Source of the DNA: Nitriliruptoraceae bacterium | Lineage (GTDB): Bacteria > Actinomycetota > Nitriliruptoria > Nitriliruptorales > Nitriliruptoraceae | Reading direction: 5' to 3' | NCBI GenBank assembly: GCA_007121785.1 | Contig: SKJX01000109.1 | Location: forward strand, 1-53,463 | DNA length: 53,463 bases | Part shown: positions 1-8,525 of the stretch, piece after piece | Layout: every line of letters starts with the position of its first letter | Numbering within the stretch: position 1 is the first letter of the stretch | The notes under the pieces: model-generated | Databases searched by the model: none | The model's input: the letters and a program-made list of their open reading frames with translations, nothing else | What the model was told of the DNA's origin: nothing | Program-made: the position numbers and the translations under genes

Positions 1-760
1 CGACGTCGACCGGTTGGCCGATCCCCGACTCCGCGACCGCGACCGCGCCGTCGGGCAGCGCCGCGCGCAACCGCGCGAACGCCTGTTGGTCGACCGCGAA
101 GGTGCGCAGGTCGCGGGCGTTGACCCCGACCAGCCGGGCATCGATCCGGCGGGCCGCAGCCGCCTCGGCCTCGTCGTGGACCTCCACCAGGGCGTCCAGC
201 CCGGCGGCCGTCGCTTCGTCGTGGAGCGCCGCCAGGGTCGGTTCGTCCAGCGCGGCCACGATCAGCAGGACGGCGGCAGCACCGGCGGCCCGCGCCTCCC
301 AGATCTGGTAGCGGTCGACGACGAAGTCCTTGCGCAGGGCCGGGATCCCGAGGGACGCGACGTCCGCGAGGTCCCCGAGCGAGCCCTTGAACTGGTCGGG
401 CTCGGTCAGGACCGACACCGCAGCCGCTCCGCCGTCGGCGTACGCGCGCGCCTGCTGGCGGGCGTCGAGAGCCACGGCCAGGTCACCTTTGGACGGCGAC
501 GCCCGCTTGACCTCGGCGATCACCGCCACCCCGTCGGTCGACAGGGCCTCGTGGAGCGACGGTCCCGGCGGGACCTCGCGGGCACGCGCCTTGAGCGCCG
601 ACAGCGACTCGCGCTCGCTGGCGGTGCGGACCCGCCGGGCCGCGCCAGCGAGCAGGTCGTCGAGGTAGGTGCTCAGAGGTCGGTCGATCGCTCGGGGATG
701 ACGGGCGACGATGGTACGTCGGTTGCGGCACGGACCGTCACCGCAACGCCTCCGCAGCAC
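1..760 (-). CDS. trpC: Indole-3-glycerol phosphate synthase (partial, 3' end outside window)
   Basis: Closes the indole ring in tryptophan synthesis by converting CdRP to indole-3-glycerol phosphate; cytosolic TIM barrel. Visible family blocks are VIAEVKRASPSKG near the N-terminus, LRKDFVVDRYQI, VGVNARDL and the phosphate-binding AESGI close to the window edge. About 225 family residues are present, so roughly the last 30 are missing. The start is uncertain. The family-like sequence begins at STYLDDLLAG (about 676), where only a CTG is available; the nearest ordinary start is the GTG at 760, used here, which would add about 28 atypical residues and overlap trpE by 23 nt. Last visible gene of hisI-trpE-trpC. 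Identity is sure, the start is not. Confidence 0.9.
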   Translation of the reverse strand, partial: MLRRRCGDGPCRNRRTIVARHPRAIDRPLSTYLDDLLAGAARRVRTASERESLSALKARAREVPPGPSLHEALSTDGVAVIAEVKRASPSKGDLAVALDARQQARAYADGGAAAVSVLTEPDQFKGSLGDLADVASLGIPALRKDFVVDRYQIWEARAAGAAAVLLIVAALDEPTLAALHDEATAAGLDALVEVHDEAEAAAARRIDARLVGVNARDLRTFAVDQQAFARLRAALPDGAVAVAESGIGQPVDV

Positions 761-2228
761 GGATCGCGGCGAGGAGCGCCCCGGCCTTGTTGCGGGTTTC
801 CTGCTCCTCCGCGACCGGACGGGAGTCGGCGACGATCCCGGCACCCGCCTGCACGTAGGCGGTCCCGTCCTTCAGCAGCACCGTCCGGATCGTGATGCAG
901 GTGTCGAGGTTGCCGTTGAAGTCCACGTAGCCGACCGCGCCCGCGTACAGCCCGCGGCGGGTGGGCTCGAGTTCGTCGATGATCTCCATCGCCCGCACCT
1001 TCGGAGCGCCCGACACCGTGCCCGCCGGGAAGGTCGCTTTGAGGACGTCGACCGGGCCGAGATCCTCACGCAGCGTGCCCGTGACCTCGCTGACCAGGTG
1101 CATGACGTGGCTGTAGCGCTCGATCTCGAGCATCCGGACCACCTCCACGCTGCCGGTCTCACAGACCCGCCCGACGTCGTTGCGCGACAGGTCGACGAGC
1201 ATCACGTGCTCCGCCCGTTCCTTGGCGTCGTCGAGCAGTTCACGCTCGTAGGCCCGGTCGGCCTCCGGCGTGTCGCCACGGGGACGCGTCCCCGCGATGG
1301 GCCAGGTCTCCACGTGGCGCCCCTGCACCTTGACCAGCGCCTCGGGGGACGAACCGACGACCTGCGCCTCGCCGAGGTCGAGCAGGTAGAGGTACGGCGA
1401 GGGGTTGATCACGCGCAGCACCCGGTACAGATCGATCGCGCTGACCGACGTCTCGACCGCGAACCGCTGGCTGAGCACCGTCTGGAACGTGTCGCCGGCC
1501 CGCACGTACTCCTTGACCTGCTCGACCATCCGCTCGTACTCGCCGGCGTCGAGGTTGGAGGTCGCCTCCGCCGGCCCCAACTCGGACGACGGCGGGGCGA
1601 CCGGCGGGGTCGTCGGCGGCGCGGACGCCAACCGGGCGACCACGGCATCGGTCGCCTCCACGGCGGTGTCGTAGCGCCGGCCGAGCTCCGCTGCCTCATC
1701 GGTGTCGTCGACGACCACGTTGGTCACGACCGTGAGCACCTGCCGCAGATGGTCGAGCGCGACGACGTGGCGGGGGAACATCATGTGGACGTCCGGCAGC
1801 CCCAGGTCGTCGTGCCCGGTCGCCGGCAGCGACTCCACCTCGCGGACCGCGTCGAACCCGATCGCGCCGACCGCGCCGCCGTGCATGGGCAGGTCGGCGA
1901 GGGCGGGAGCGCGCAGCGCGTCCGTCGCCACCGCCAACGCGTCCAGCGGACCGTCCGCCGATGCGGCGGCAGCGGGCGGCGTGCCGTGCCAGACCACCTC
2001 GCCGTCCCGCCCTTCCAGGACCAGGAACGGGTCGAAGCCGACGAAGGAGTACCGGCCCCAGCGTTCCCCGTGCTCCGCCGACTCCAGCAGGAAGCTGGGC
2101 CCGTCACCGGTGAGCTTGGCGTGGACGGCCAGCGGCGTCTCGAGATCGGCCAGGACCTCGCGCCACACCGGGACGACCCCGTGCTCGGTCGCCTGGCGGA
2201 TGAACTCCTCGCGGGTGGGATCCGGCAC
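738..2228 (-). CDS. trpE: Anthranilate synthase component I
   Basis: Converts chorismate to anthranilate, with ammonia supplied by a TrpG subunit that is not seen here. At 496 aa it is the normal length. The LLES motif at residues 47-50 belongs to the tryptophan feedback site. The chorismate-binding half shows GSSPEALV, PIAGTRPRG, LVDLSRNDVGRV, FPAGTVSGAPKVRAMEIID and VQAGAGIVADS. The GTG start at 2228 lies 3 nt after the hisI stop, with a GAGGAG ribosome binding site overlapping that stop, which indicates translational coupling. No leader peptide or attenuator is possible directly in front of it because hisI is so close, so control is probably through the operon promoter and feedback inhibition. 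Confidence 0.96.
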   Translation of the reverse strand: MPDPTREEFIRQATEHGVVPVWREVLADLETPLAVHAKLTGDGPSFLLESAEHGERWGRYSFVGFDPFLVLEGRDGEVVWHGTPPAAAASADGPLDALAVATDALRAPALADLPMHGGAVGAIGFDAVREVESLPATGHDDLGLPDVHMMFPRHVVALDHLRQVLTVVTNVVVDDTDEAAELGRRYDTAVEATDAVVARLASAPPTTPPVAPPSSELGPAEATSNLDAGEYERMVEQVKEYVRAGDTFQTVLSQRFAVETSVSAIDLYRVLRVINPSPYLYLLDLGEAQVVGSSPEALVKVQGRHVETWPIAGTRPRGDTPEADRAYERELLDDAKERAEHVMLVDLSRNDVGRVCETGSVEVVRMLEIERYSHVMHLVSEVTGTLREDLGPVDVLKATFPAGTVSGAPKVRAMEIIDELEPTRRGLYAGAVGYVDFNGNLDTCITIRTVLLKDGTAYVQAGAGIVADSRPVAEEQETRNKAGALLAAIRAAEALR

Positions 2229-2231
2229 GGG

Positions 2232-2630
2232 TCAAGCTCCTCGCGTCGCGTCGTCGGCCAGCGGTGGTGCGGCACGGGCCTCGCCGGCGGGCGCCCCGTC
2301 GAGCCGACGATAGAAGCATGACCGCTCGCCGGTGTGACAGGCCACCCCGTCGCCCCCCTGGTCCACCAGGAGCAGCAGCGTGTCACCGTCGCAGTCGACC
2401 CGAAGGTCGACCACCCGCTGGGTGTTGCCGGACGTAGCCCCCTTGTGCCACAGCTCGCCGCGGGATCGGCTGTAGTACACCGCTTCGCCGAGCTCCAAGG
2501 TGCGCCCGATCGCCGCCTGGTCCATCCAGGCGACCATCAGGACCTCGCCCGTGTCGTGCTGTTGCACCACGGCCGGGATCAGACCGGCCGCGTCGAAGGT
2601 CAGCTGCGCGCGTTGTCCATCGGTGAGCAT
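2232..2630 (-). CDS. hisI: Phosphoribosyl-AMP cyclohydrolase
   Basis: Opens the adenine ring of phosphoribosyl-AMP in the third step of histidine synthesis. The 132-aa protein is a stand-alone HisI without the HisE pyrophosphohydrolase domain. The substrate motif [18 protein letters not shown] is at about 54-71. The acidic VDCDGD cluster (78-83) and Cys80, Cys98 and Cys105 match the Mg and Zn ligands of the family. The ATG at 2630 has a strong GGAGG site 5 nt upstream. The reading frame stays open far upstream, but nothing there looks like protein. It is first in hisI-trpE-trpC, separated from hisF by two plus-strand genes. Confidence 0.95.
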   Translation of the reverse strand: MLTDGQRAQLTFDAAGLIPAVVQQHDTGEVLMVAWMDQAAIGRTLELGEAVYYSRSRGELWHKGATSGNTQRVVDLRVDCDGDTLLLLVDQGGDGVACHTGERSCFYRRLDGAPAGEARAAPPLADDATRGA

Positions 2631-3023
2631 CGCCGCCTCCAGCGGTCGGGGCGAACCGTGGTCGTCGACGCCCCAGGGGTTCGGCTCTGGCGCCGGGCTC
2701 GCGGACGCCGCAGCCGGGGCAACGGTACTGGTGACGACCTGACCGCTCCGACCGGGCCGCACGGGCGTCCGCGCGCGCCGAGGCGGCCGAGACGCACGGA
2801 GGGGCCGAGGTCCGTCAAGCGGCCCAGGTCTGGCGATAGCATCGAACCACCCGCGTTGGCTGGGTGGGGCGACGACCGGCCGTGCACGCGGTCGGGCCCC
2901 GCGTTCCTGACGCCGGCGGTCCGGCGGCACCGGCGGATCGCCGCCACGTCGCCGGCGTGGACTCCCCGGAGACATGGACGACCTAGGCAGCTCACCGTCG
3001 CAAGTGCTGGAAGGACCGACCTG
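2631..3023. promoter_or_regulatory. Divergent intergenic region between hisI and the DUF2510 gene
   Basis: This 393-nt region must hold promoters in both directions. Plausible -10 hexamers of the TAnnnT type are TACCGT on the minus strand (2727-2722) for hisI-trpE-trpC and TAGCAT on the plus strand (2837-2842) for the DUF2510 gene. Neither has a convincing -35 at 17 nt. I see no coding sequence, no T-box and no histidine- or tryptophan-rich leader peptide. Confidence 0.35.
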
Positions 3024-3929
3024 ATGAGTATCCCCGCGGCCTGGCACCCGGACCCCACCGGACGTCACGAATACCGCTACTGGGACGGTGAGCAGTGGAC
3101 CGACCACGTCGCCGACCAGGGACAAGCATCGACCGATCCCGTCGACGGCGGCACCGGCAACGGTGGTGACACCGCTTCCGGGGGTGCTGACACGGCTGGT
3201 GGTGGCGCGCCCGCCACGGGTGGGACCGGGGCCGACCCGGGTGCTGCCGGTGCGGGGACCGCGGACCAGGCGGGGACACCGGCCGCCGATCCTGGCAGCG
3301 GTGCCGGCGCCGGCCAGGCGCCGCAGACGATCGCGACGACCACCAGCGCCGCGTGGACGGCCCCGGAGGGCCAGCAGGGTGATCAGGGCGGCTACGCCGG
3401 AGGCCAAGGTGGCTACGCCGGAGACCCGGGTGGCGGTCAGCCGCCGGCGGGCGGACACGCCCCCGCCGGCGGACAACCCCCGGCCGGGGGACAACCACCG
3501 GCGTGGAACCAGCACGCCACGCCCGGCGCCGGCGGTCAACCGCCCGCGGGCGGGAGCACGCCCGGCTCCGGGCTGGCGATCGCGGCGCTGATCATCGGGA
3601 TCCTGTCGCTGCTGCTGGCCTTCATCCCGTTCATCGGGCTCCTCGGTGGGCTCGGCGGCCTGGTCGCCCTGATCCTGGGGTTCATCGGCCGGCGCAAGGC
3701 CAAGCGCGGTGAGGCCGGTGGCGCCGGCGCCGCCCTGGGTGGCGTGATCACCGGGATCATCGCCATCGTGCTGTCGATCGCGATCACCGTCGGTCTGCTC
3801 GTGCTCGGCCAGTCGATCGTCGGCGACCCGATCGAGCGCTACCAGCAGTGCCTCGAGGAAACGGGCGGCGACGAGGAGTACTGCCAACAAGAGCTCGAGG
3901 AGGACCTCTTCGATCGGTTCCTCGACTGA
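3024..3929 (+). CDS. DUF2510 membrane protein with Gly/Pro-rich linker and two C-terminal TM segments
   Basis: Function unknown. The first ~30 residues form a DUF2510 domain ([25 protein letters not shown]), a short Trp-rich module common at the ends of actinobacterial membrane proteins. Residues ~35-185 are low-complexity Gly/Pro/Ala sequence with repeated GGYAGGQ and GGQPPAGG blocks. Two hydrophobic segments follow at about 190-220 and 240-262, in a DUF4190-like arrangement ([20 protein letters not shown]; then a second helix after an RRKAKRG loop). The acidic tail contains two Cys. The ATG at 3024 has a GGAAGG site 9 nt upstream. It lies between hisI and hisF on the opposite strand and looks like an insertion into an ancestral his-trp operon. 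Confidence 0.8.
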   Translation: MSIPAAWHPDPTGRHEYRYWDGEQWTDHVADQGQASTDPVDGGTGNGGDTASGGADTAGGGAPATGGTGADPGAAGAGTADQAGTPAADPGSGAGAGQAPQTIATTTSAAWTAPEGQQGDQGGYAGGQGGYAGDPGGGQPPAGGHAPAGGQPPAGGQPPAWNQHATPGAGGQPPAGGSTPGSGLAIAALIIGILSLLLAFIPFIGLLGGLGGLVALILGFIGRRKAKRGEAGGAGAALGGVITGIIAIVLSIAITVGLLVLGQSIVGDPIERYQQCLEETGGDEEYCQQELEEDLFDRFLD

Positions 3930-3952
3930 GTCGGCTCCCGCTGGCAGCCATC

Positions 3953-4384
3953 GTGCCGTCGGCAACCTGCCCCGACTGCGGCGCCACGGGCCACCTCGGC
4001 CTCAGCGCCGCCGTCGAGGTGACCCTCGGCACGGTCGCCGCGGTGCTCGAACGTCGGCCGGTCGTCGTCTGCCCCGAGCAGCACGGACGCAGCCCGGCCG
4101 GACTCGCGTCGCTCGTGGCCGACCGGCTCACCACGTCCCTGCCGCACGCTCGCGCACGGCGGCTGCGCGGTGATGCCTGCGACAGCTGCGGTGTTCGGTT
4201 GTCGATGCCGGTGCGCCGCACCACGCGGACGGTGAGCATCGACGGTGAAGGGTTGCCGGTGCTCACCATCCACGTGGACGTCGCGATGACGCGATGCCCG
4301 GAGTGCGGGTTGGACCAGGTACCGAGCCGCTCGCAGCCGGATGTGGCCGGCCTGGCCGCCATCCTGACGGCTCCACCCGCGTAG
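3953..4384 (+). CDS. Zinc-ribbon protein of unknown function
   Basis: Not a family I recognise. The 143-aa product opens with CPDC (residues 6-9) and later carries CDSC and CPEC pairs plus a CPEQH stretch, suggesting two zinc-ribbon knuckles around a beta-rich core. GTG at 3953 is chosen because it sits just before the first CxxC and 23 nt after the DUF2510 gene; the frame is open further upstream but overlaps that gene. The ribosome binding site is weak. Probably co-transcribed with the DUF2510 gene and convergent with hisF, whose stop is only 25 nt away. Confidence 0.65.
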   Translation: MPSATCPDCGATGHLGLSAAVEVTLGTVAAVLERRPVVVCPEQHGRSPAGLASLVADRLTTSLPHARARRLRGDACDSCGVRLSMPVRRTTRTVSIDGEGLPVLTIHVDVAMTRCPECGLDQVPSRSQPDVAGLAAILTAPPA

Positions 4385-4408
4385 CTGGCCACCTGCTGGC
4401 GCGACCAC

Positions 4409-5242
4409 CTACACCCTCGTCGCCTCACCGAGCAGACGGACGGGCACACCTCGCGCCGCCATCTCCTGCTTGACCTGGGCGATCCGGAGCTCGCCGAAGT
4501 GGAAGATCGAGGCGGCGAGCACCGCCGACACCTCCCCCTCGAGCGCCGCATCGGCGAGGTGGTCAGCGGTCCCCGCGCCGCCGGAGGCGATCACCGGGAC
4601 GTCGACCGCGGCGGTGACCGCCCGGAGCAGATCCAGGTCGAACCCCTCCTTCGTGCCGTCACGGTCCATCGAGGTCAACAGGATCTCGCCAGCACCGAGT
4701 TCGCCGACACGTGCGCACCACTCGACCGCGTCGAGGTCGACGCGTGTGCGGCCACCGTGGATGTACACCTCCCACCCGCGGCTGGCGTCCAAGGGGTCGC
4801 GTCGACGGGCGTCGACGGCCGCGACCACCGACTGAGCACCGACCGCGTCCGCCACCTCCGCGAAGAGCTCCGGCCGCTGGACGCCGGCGGTGTTGAACGC
4901 GATCTTGTCCGCCCCGGCATGCAGCATGCGGCGAGCGTCGGCCGCGCTGCGCATCCCCCCGCCGACCGCGAACGGGATCGACACCTCCTCGGCGGTACGC
5001 GCCACCACGTCCAGCATGATGTCGCGACCGTCGCTCGACGCGGTGATGTCGAGGAAGACCAGTTCGTCGGCACCTTCGAGGTCATAGGTCCGTGCCATCT
5101 CCACCGGATCGCCGGCGTCCCGGAGTTCGACGAAGTTCACGCCCTTGACGACGCGGCCGGCGGTCACGTCCAGGCACGGCACCACGCGGACGGCCAGACC
5201 ATCGACCGGTTCGGCGACCGTCGGGACGCTGGGGGTCGTCAC
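4409..5242 (-). CDS. hisF: Imidazole glycerol phosphate synthase, cyclase subunit
   Basis: Works with HisH: ammonia from glutamine is joined to PRFAR to give imidazole-glycerol phosphate and AICAR. The 277-aa TIM barrel has the catalytic aspartates in VVPCLDV (Asp25) and [11 protein letters not shown] (Asp144), matching Asp11 and Asp130 of Thermotoga His[18 protein letters not shown] and IASGGAG phosphate loops are all present. About 14 N-terminal residues precede the usual start, so an internal start is possible. The GTG start overlaps the hisA stop by 4 nt (GTGA), implying coupled translation. Confidence 0.96.
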   Translation of the reverse strand: MTTPSVPTVAEPVDGLAVRVVPCLDVTAGRVVKGVNFVELRDAGDPVEMARTYDLEGADELVFLDITASSDGRDIMLDVVARTAEEVSIPFAVGGGMRSAADARRMLHAGADKIAFNTAGVQRPELFAEVADAVGAQSVVAAVDARRRDPLDASRGWEVYIHGGRTRVDLDAVEWCARVGELGAGEILLTSMDRDGTKEGFDLDLLRAVTAAVDVPVIASGGAGTADHLADAALEGEVSAVLAASIFHFGELRIAQVKQEMAARGVPVRLLGEATRV

Positions 5243-5970
5243 GCCGCTCCCTCCTCGACCGCCAGCAGGGCGTCACCGAGGTCGACCGCGCCGCTGTACA
5301 ACGCCTTGCCGACGATCGCCGCATCGACCCGTTCGTGACAGTCGGCGAGTGACCGAAGGTCATCGAGCGAACTGACGCCACCGGAGGCGGTGACCTGTGC
5401 CGTGGTCGCATCCGCGACCCGTCGAAGCATGTCGAGGTTCGGGCCTTCGAGCATCCCGTCGCGGGCCACGTCGGTGTAGACGAACCGGGGCACACCCATC
5501 GCGGTGAACCGTTCCAGGGCGTCGAACAGGTCGCCGGCCTCCTCGGTCCATCCACGAGCCTGGAGCACCGAACCGCGGGCATCCAGTCCGACAGCGATAC
5601 GAGGCCCCACCGTGTCGAGGGCCTGCTGGACGAGGTCCGGATCGGTCAACGCCATCGTGCCGATGACCACGCGCTGAGCGCCGTACCCCACGGACGCTTC
5701 GACGTCCTCGAGCGTGCGGACGCCACCGGATGCCTGGACCCGGCAGCCGGTCGCCGCCACGATGCGCTCGATGAGGTGGCGGTTGCGTGGCTCACCGGTG
5801 AACGCGGCATCGAGGTCGACCACGTGGAGCCAGGACGCGCCCGCGTCGACGAACCGCTGGGCCGCGTCGACGGGGTCGTCCGCGTAGACCGTCTGCGCAT
5901 CCGCCCGTCCCTGCGTGAGCCGAACGGCTCGACCTTCGCGGATGTCGACGGCGGGGTACAACTCGAACAC
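5239..5970 (-). CDS. hisA: ProFAR isomerase HisA, possibly bifunctional PriA (HisA/TrpF)
   Basis: Isomerises ProFAR to PRFAR in histidine synthesis; actinobacterial homologues (PriA) also do the TrpF step of tryptophan synthesis. The 243-aa barrel shows [49 protein letters not shown] and [10 protein letters not shown]. The RGW near residue 143 and the Arg in GRAVRL match residues used by PriA for its double specificity, and the C-terminal half ([19 protein letters not shown]) closely resembles PriA. No trpF is present in the window. GTG at 5970 has GAGGAG 6 nt upstream. It needs its own promoter because the plus-strand ABC gene separates it from hisH. Confidence 0.93.
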   Translation of the reverse strand: MFELYPAVDIREGRAVRLTQGRADAQTVYADDPVDAAQRFVDAGASWLHVVDLDAAFTGEPRNRHLIERIVAATGCRVQASGGVRTLEDVEASVGYGAQRVVIGTMALTDPDLVQQALDTVGPRIAVGLDARGSVLQARGWTEEAGDLFDALERFTAMGVPRFVYTDVARDGMLEGPNLDMLRRVADATTAQVTASGGVSSLDDLRSLADCHERVDAAIVGKALYSGAVDLGDALLAVEEGAA

Positions 5971-6044
5971 GACGGGCTCCTCGACCGGGCCGGGACGGAT
6001 GCGGCGTGGTCGCGTCGGATGGTGCAGCCGGCGGGACCGGGGCG

Positions 6045-6054
6045 AGCGTACGCT
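6045..6054. promoter_or_regulatory. Palindromic AGCGTACGCT with overlapping divergent -10-like hexamers
   Basis: Between hisA (minus, start 5970) and the ABC ATPase (plus, start 6106), a perfect 10-bp palindrome contains TACGCT on both strands. TACGCT fits the TAnnnT -10 pattern, so the two genes could be fired from one symmetric site with leaders of about 45 nt (ABC) and 65 nt (hisA). No good -35 is visible at 17 nt on either side, so this is tentative. Confidence 0.3.
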
Positions 6055-6105
6055 GTTGGACCAGCGGGCAACGTGCGCGCCGACGCAGGACGAGAGGCGG
6101 CCAGC

Positions 6106-7188
6106 GTGGCCTGCTTGGAGATCGTCGGGCTGACGGTCACACGCGATGGCGTGGACCTGCTCAACGACCTCCACCTGCGGATCGCTGACGGGGAGCGGTT
6201 CGTCGTGCTCGGCCCCTCCGGGTCCGGCAAGACGGCGCTGCTCCGGTCGATCGCCGGGCTGGAGGCCGTCACGTCGGGCCGACTCCGGCTCCAGGGGCAG
6301 GACGTCACCACCGTCGCGCCCCGCGACCGCGGCATCGCCATGGTCGACCAGGAGGCGCGCCTGCAACCGCACCTCGACGTCCGTTCCAACCTGAGCCTGC
6401 CCCTGCGGTTCCGGTCGTACCCGGACGACGAGGTCGACCGCCGCGTCGAGGCACAGGCCAGGGCGTTCTCGTTGCGCCGGCTCTTCGGCCGACGTCAGAA
6501 CACGCTGGCCGCCGGCGAACGCCACGAGGTCGCGCTCGCCCGGTCGCTGATCCGACGATGCCGCCTGCTGTTGCTCGATGAGCCACTGGCCAAGGCCGAC
6601 CCACCCCGCCGCCGTGCGCTGCTCCGTGAACTCGTCGAGGTCCAGGAGGGCTACGGCATCACCATGCTGGTAGCCACCAACGATCAACAGGTCGCGCTGA
6701 CGCTCGCCGACCGTGCGGCCGTCCTCGACCGCGGACGGTTGGTCCAGCTCGGCACGCCCACGGAGCTGTTCGCCACCCCGGCGACGACCTTCGTGGCCGG
6801 GTTCGTCGGTACGCCACCGATGAACCTGCGGACCGGTCGGGTCGTGCGCGGTCACCGCGGCACCCGCCTGCTGGCCGATCCGTTCCGACTGCCGACCTAC
6901 GACCCCTCGCTCGCCGACCTGGCCGGTCATCCCTGCACCGTCGGGGTGCGGCCGACCGACCTGCGTCGGGCCACCGATGCCGACCGGTTCACCATCGAGG
7001 AGATCGTCCTTCAGACCGCCGTGCTCGGCGATCAGGTCGAGGTGCGGCTCGGCGAGCCCCGAGACCCGGTGGTGGCGACGGTCGACCGGCCTGCCCCGCC
7101 CCGGGGTGCACTGCTCCGGCTGGCCTACGACCCGGCCGCGGTCCATGTGTTCGACGCCGAGGGGCGCGCCGTCACGCATGGCGTGTGA
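6106..7188 (+). CDS. ABC transporter ATP-binding protein (MalK/UgpC-type) with degenerate catalytic motifs
   Basis: Laid out like the ATPase of a sugar or iron importer: a nucleotide-binding domain (~1-235) and a C-terminal TOBE-like domain (~240-360). Walker A is GPSGSGKT (36-43), Q-loop Gln is residue 82 and Walker B is LLLLDEP (154-160). Three usually strict positions differ: the LSGGQ signature reads LAAGE (134-138), the D-loop reads AKAD, and the H-loop His (THDQ in MalK) is Asn192 (TNDQ). No permease or binding protein lies nearby. GTG at 6106 follows GAGG by 7 nt. It sits antisense inside the his cluster, convergent with hisH. It may have low ATPase activity or a regulatory role; substrate unknown. 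Confidence 0.8.
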   Translation: MACLEIVGLTVTRDGVDLLNDLHLRIADGERFVVLGPSGSGKTALLRSIAGLEAVTSGRLRLQGQDVTTVAPRDRGIAMVDQEARLQPHLDVRSNLSLPLRFRSYPDDEVDRRVEAQARAFSLRRLFGRRQNTLAAGERHEVALARSLIRRCRLLLLDEPLAKADPPRRRALLRELVEVQEGYGITMLVATNDQQVALTLADRAAVLDRGRLVQLGTPTELFATPATTFVAGFVGTPPMNLRTGRVVRGHRGTRLLADPFRLPTYDPSLADLAGHPCTVGVRPTDLRRATDADRFTIEEIVLQTAVLGDQVEVRLGEPRDPVVATVDRPAPPRGALLRLAYDPAAVHVFDAEGRAVTHGV

Positions 7189-7199
7189 CGCCCTCCGAT

Positions 7200-7214
7200 C
7201 GGCCCGGCGGGCCG
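7200..7214. terminator. GC-rich hairpin between convergent ABC gene and hisH
   Basis: CGGCCCG and CGGGCCG form a perfect dyad, folding as a short GC hairpin. It lies 12 nt after the ABC stop and 6 nt after the hisH stop on the other strand, so it could end transcription both ways. No U tract on either side, as is common in high-GC genomes. Confidence 0.45.
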
Positions 7215-7219
7215 GCCCC

Positions 7220-7852
7220 TCACCTCTCGAGCGACGCGACCCAGTTACGCAGGAGCCGTGCGCCGATCTCCCCGGACTTCTCCGGGTGGAACTGGGTGCC
7301 GACGACGCTGCCCTCGCGGACCAGGCACGGGAAGTCGACCCCGCCGTAGGCGGTGCGAGCGACCACGTGCGCCGCGTCGGTCGGTACCGCGAAGTAGGAG
7401 TGGACGAAGTACAGGCGTTCGCCGGCGACCCCGGCCAGCAACGGATCCGATCCGTGCCCATCGGCGGCGTGCACGACGTCCCAGCCCATGTGTGGCACGG
7501 TCGCACCGGCCGGGAACCGCTCGACATGCCCCGGGAGCAGCCCGAGGCCGGGTTCGTCCCCCTCGTCGCTGCGCTCGTAGAGCAGTTGCATGCCGACGCA
7601 GATCCCGAACACGGGGCGGTCCCCGGCGATCGCCTCCTCCACGACCTCGGTCAGGCCCGACCGCTCGAGCTGTGCTCGACACGACCGGAAATGACCGACC
7701 CCGGGGATCACGTAGGCGTCCGCCCGGCGAGCCTGCGCAGGATCACGCACGATGGTGGCATCAGCGCCGGCCGCGTCGAAGCCTCGCTTGGCCGACCGCA
7801 CGTTGCCCGCGTCGTAGTCGAGGACGGCGACGGTGAGCCGTGAACGGCTCAC
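7220..7852 (-). CDS. hisH: Imidazole glycerol phosphate synthase, glutamine amidotransferase subunit
   Basis: Class I glutaminase that releases ammonia for HisF. The 210-aa protein has the nucleophile Cys85 in FGICVGMQLL, His189 and Glu191 in GTQFHPEKSGE, and the oxyanion strand PGVGHF (50-55). The GTG start overlaps the hisB stop by 4 nt (GTGA). It closes the hisD-C-B-H run; its partner hisF lies 2 kb further on, beyond an opposite-strand ABC gene, so stoichiometry cannot rest on one uninterrupted transcript unless it reads through. Confidence 0.96.
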   Translation of the reverse strand: MSRSRLTVAVLDYDAGNVRSAKRGFDAAGADATIVRDPAQARRADAYVIPGVGHFRSCRAQLERSGLTEVVEEAIAGDRPVFGICVGMQLLYERSDEGDEPGLGLLPGHVERFPAGATVPHMGWDVVHAADGHGSDPLLAGVAGERLYFVHSYFAVPTDAAHVVARTAYGGVDFPCLVREGSVVGTQFHPEKSGEIGARLLRNWVASLER

Positions 7853-8439
7853 TGCAGCACGCCTTTGGTCGACGGGACGTCGTCGCCGGTGACCGCGACC
7901 GCACGCCGCAACGCCACGGCCACGGACTTGAACACCGACTCGAACACGTGGTGGGTGTTGTCCCCGGACAGGTTGTGGACGTGCAAGGTGATCCGTGCGT
8001 TGGCGACGACCGCCTCGAAGAAGTGGCGGACGAGGCTGGTCTCGAAGGTGGTCCCGATGACCTCGATCGGTACCTGGCAGTCCCACACCAGGTAGGGACG
8101 GCCCGAGAGGTCCAGCGCGACCCGCGTCAGCGACTCGTCGATCGGCACCGTGGCGTCGCCGAACCGCTCGACGCCACGACGGTCGCCCCACGCCTCCGCC
8201 AAGGCCTGGCCGAGCGCGATGCCGGTGTCCTCGACGGTGTGGTGAGCGTCGATCTCCGTATCACCGTCGGTCCGGACGGTGAGGTCGAGCCACCCGTGAC
8301 GACCGAGCTGATCGAGCATGTGATCGAAGAACGGCACACCGGTGGCGACCTCCGCCCGCCCGGCGCCGTCGAGGTCGACCGTCACCTCGACGTTGGTCTC
8401 CCGCGTCTGTCGACGTACGGTCGCGGTTCGGCGGTCCAT
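7849..8439 (-). CDS. hisB: Imidazoleglycerol-phosphate dehydratase
   Basis: Dehydrates imidazole-glycerol phosphate to imidazole-acetol phosphate. At 196 aa it is the single-domain form without the phosphatase half found in E. coli HisB. The Mn ligands lie in two HH motifs, DAHHTVED and NTHHVFE, characteristic of the family; FFDHMLDQL and the C-terminal STKGVLQ are also present. The ATG start has GAGGAA 6 nt upstream. A gap of 86 nt separates it from hisC, the only break in the otherwise overlapping hisDCBH set. Confidence 0.96.
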   Translation of the reverse strand: MDRRTATVRRQTRETNVEVTVDLDGAGRAEVATGVPFFDHMLDQLGRHGWLDLTVRTDGDTEIDAHHTVEDTGIALGQALAEAWGDRRGVERFGDATVPIDESLTRVALDLSGRPYLVWDCQVPIEVIGTTFETSLVRHFFEAVVANARITLHVHNLSGDNTHHVFESVFKSVAVALRRAVAVTGDDVPSTKGVLQ

Positions 8440-8525
8440 CGGTGGTTCCTCTCGCAGGTGGGTCCGGTCACTGCGGCAGCAGCGGCCGTGTAGGACAGCG
8501 GGCGGTCAACGGTCGGTGCGTGACC

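Noticed and set aside
2631-3023. trp or his attenuator leader
   Set aside because: No short leader ORF rich in Trp or His codons and no clear terminator/antiterminator pair before hisI.
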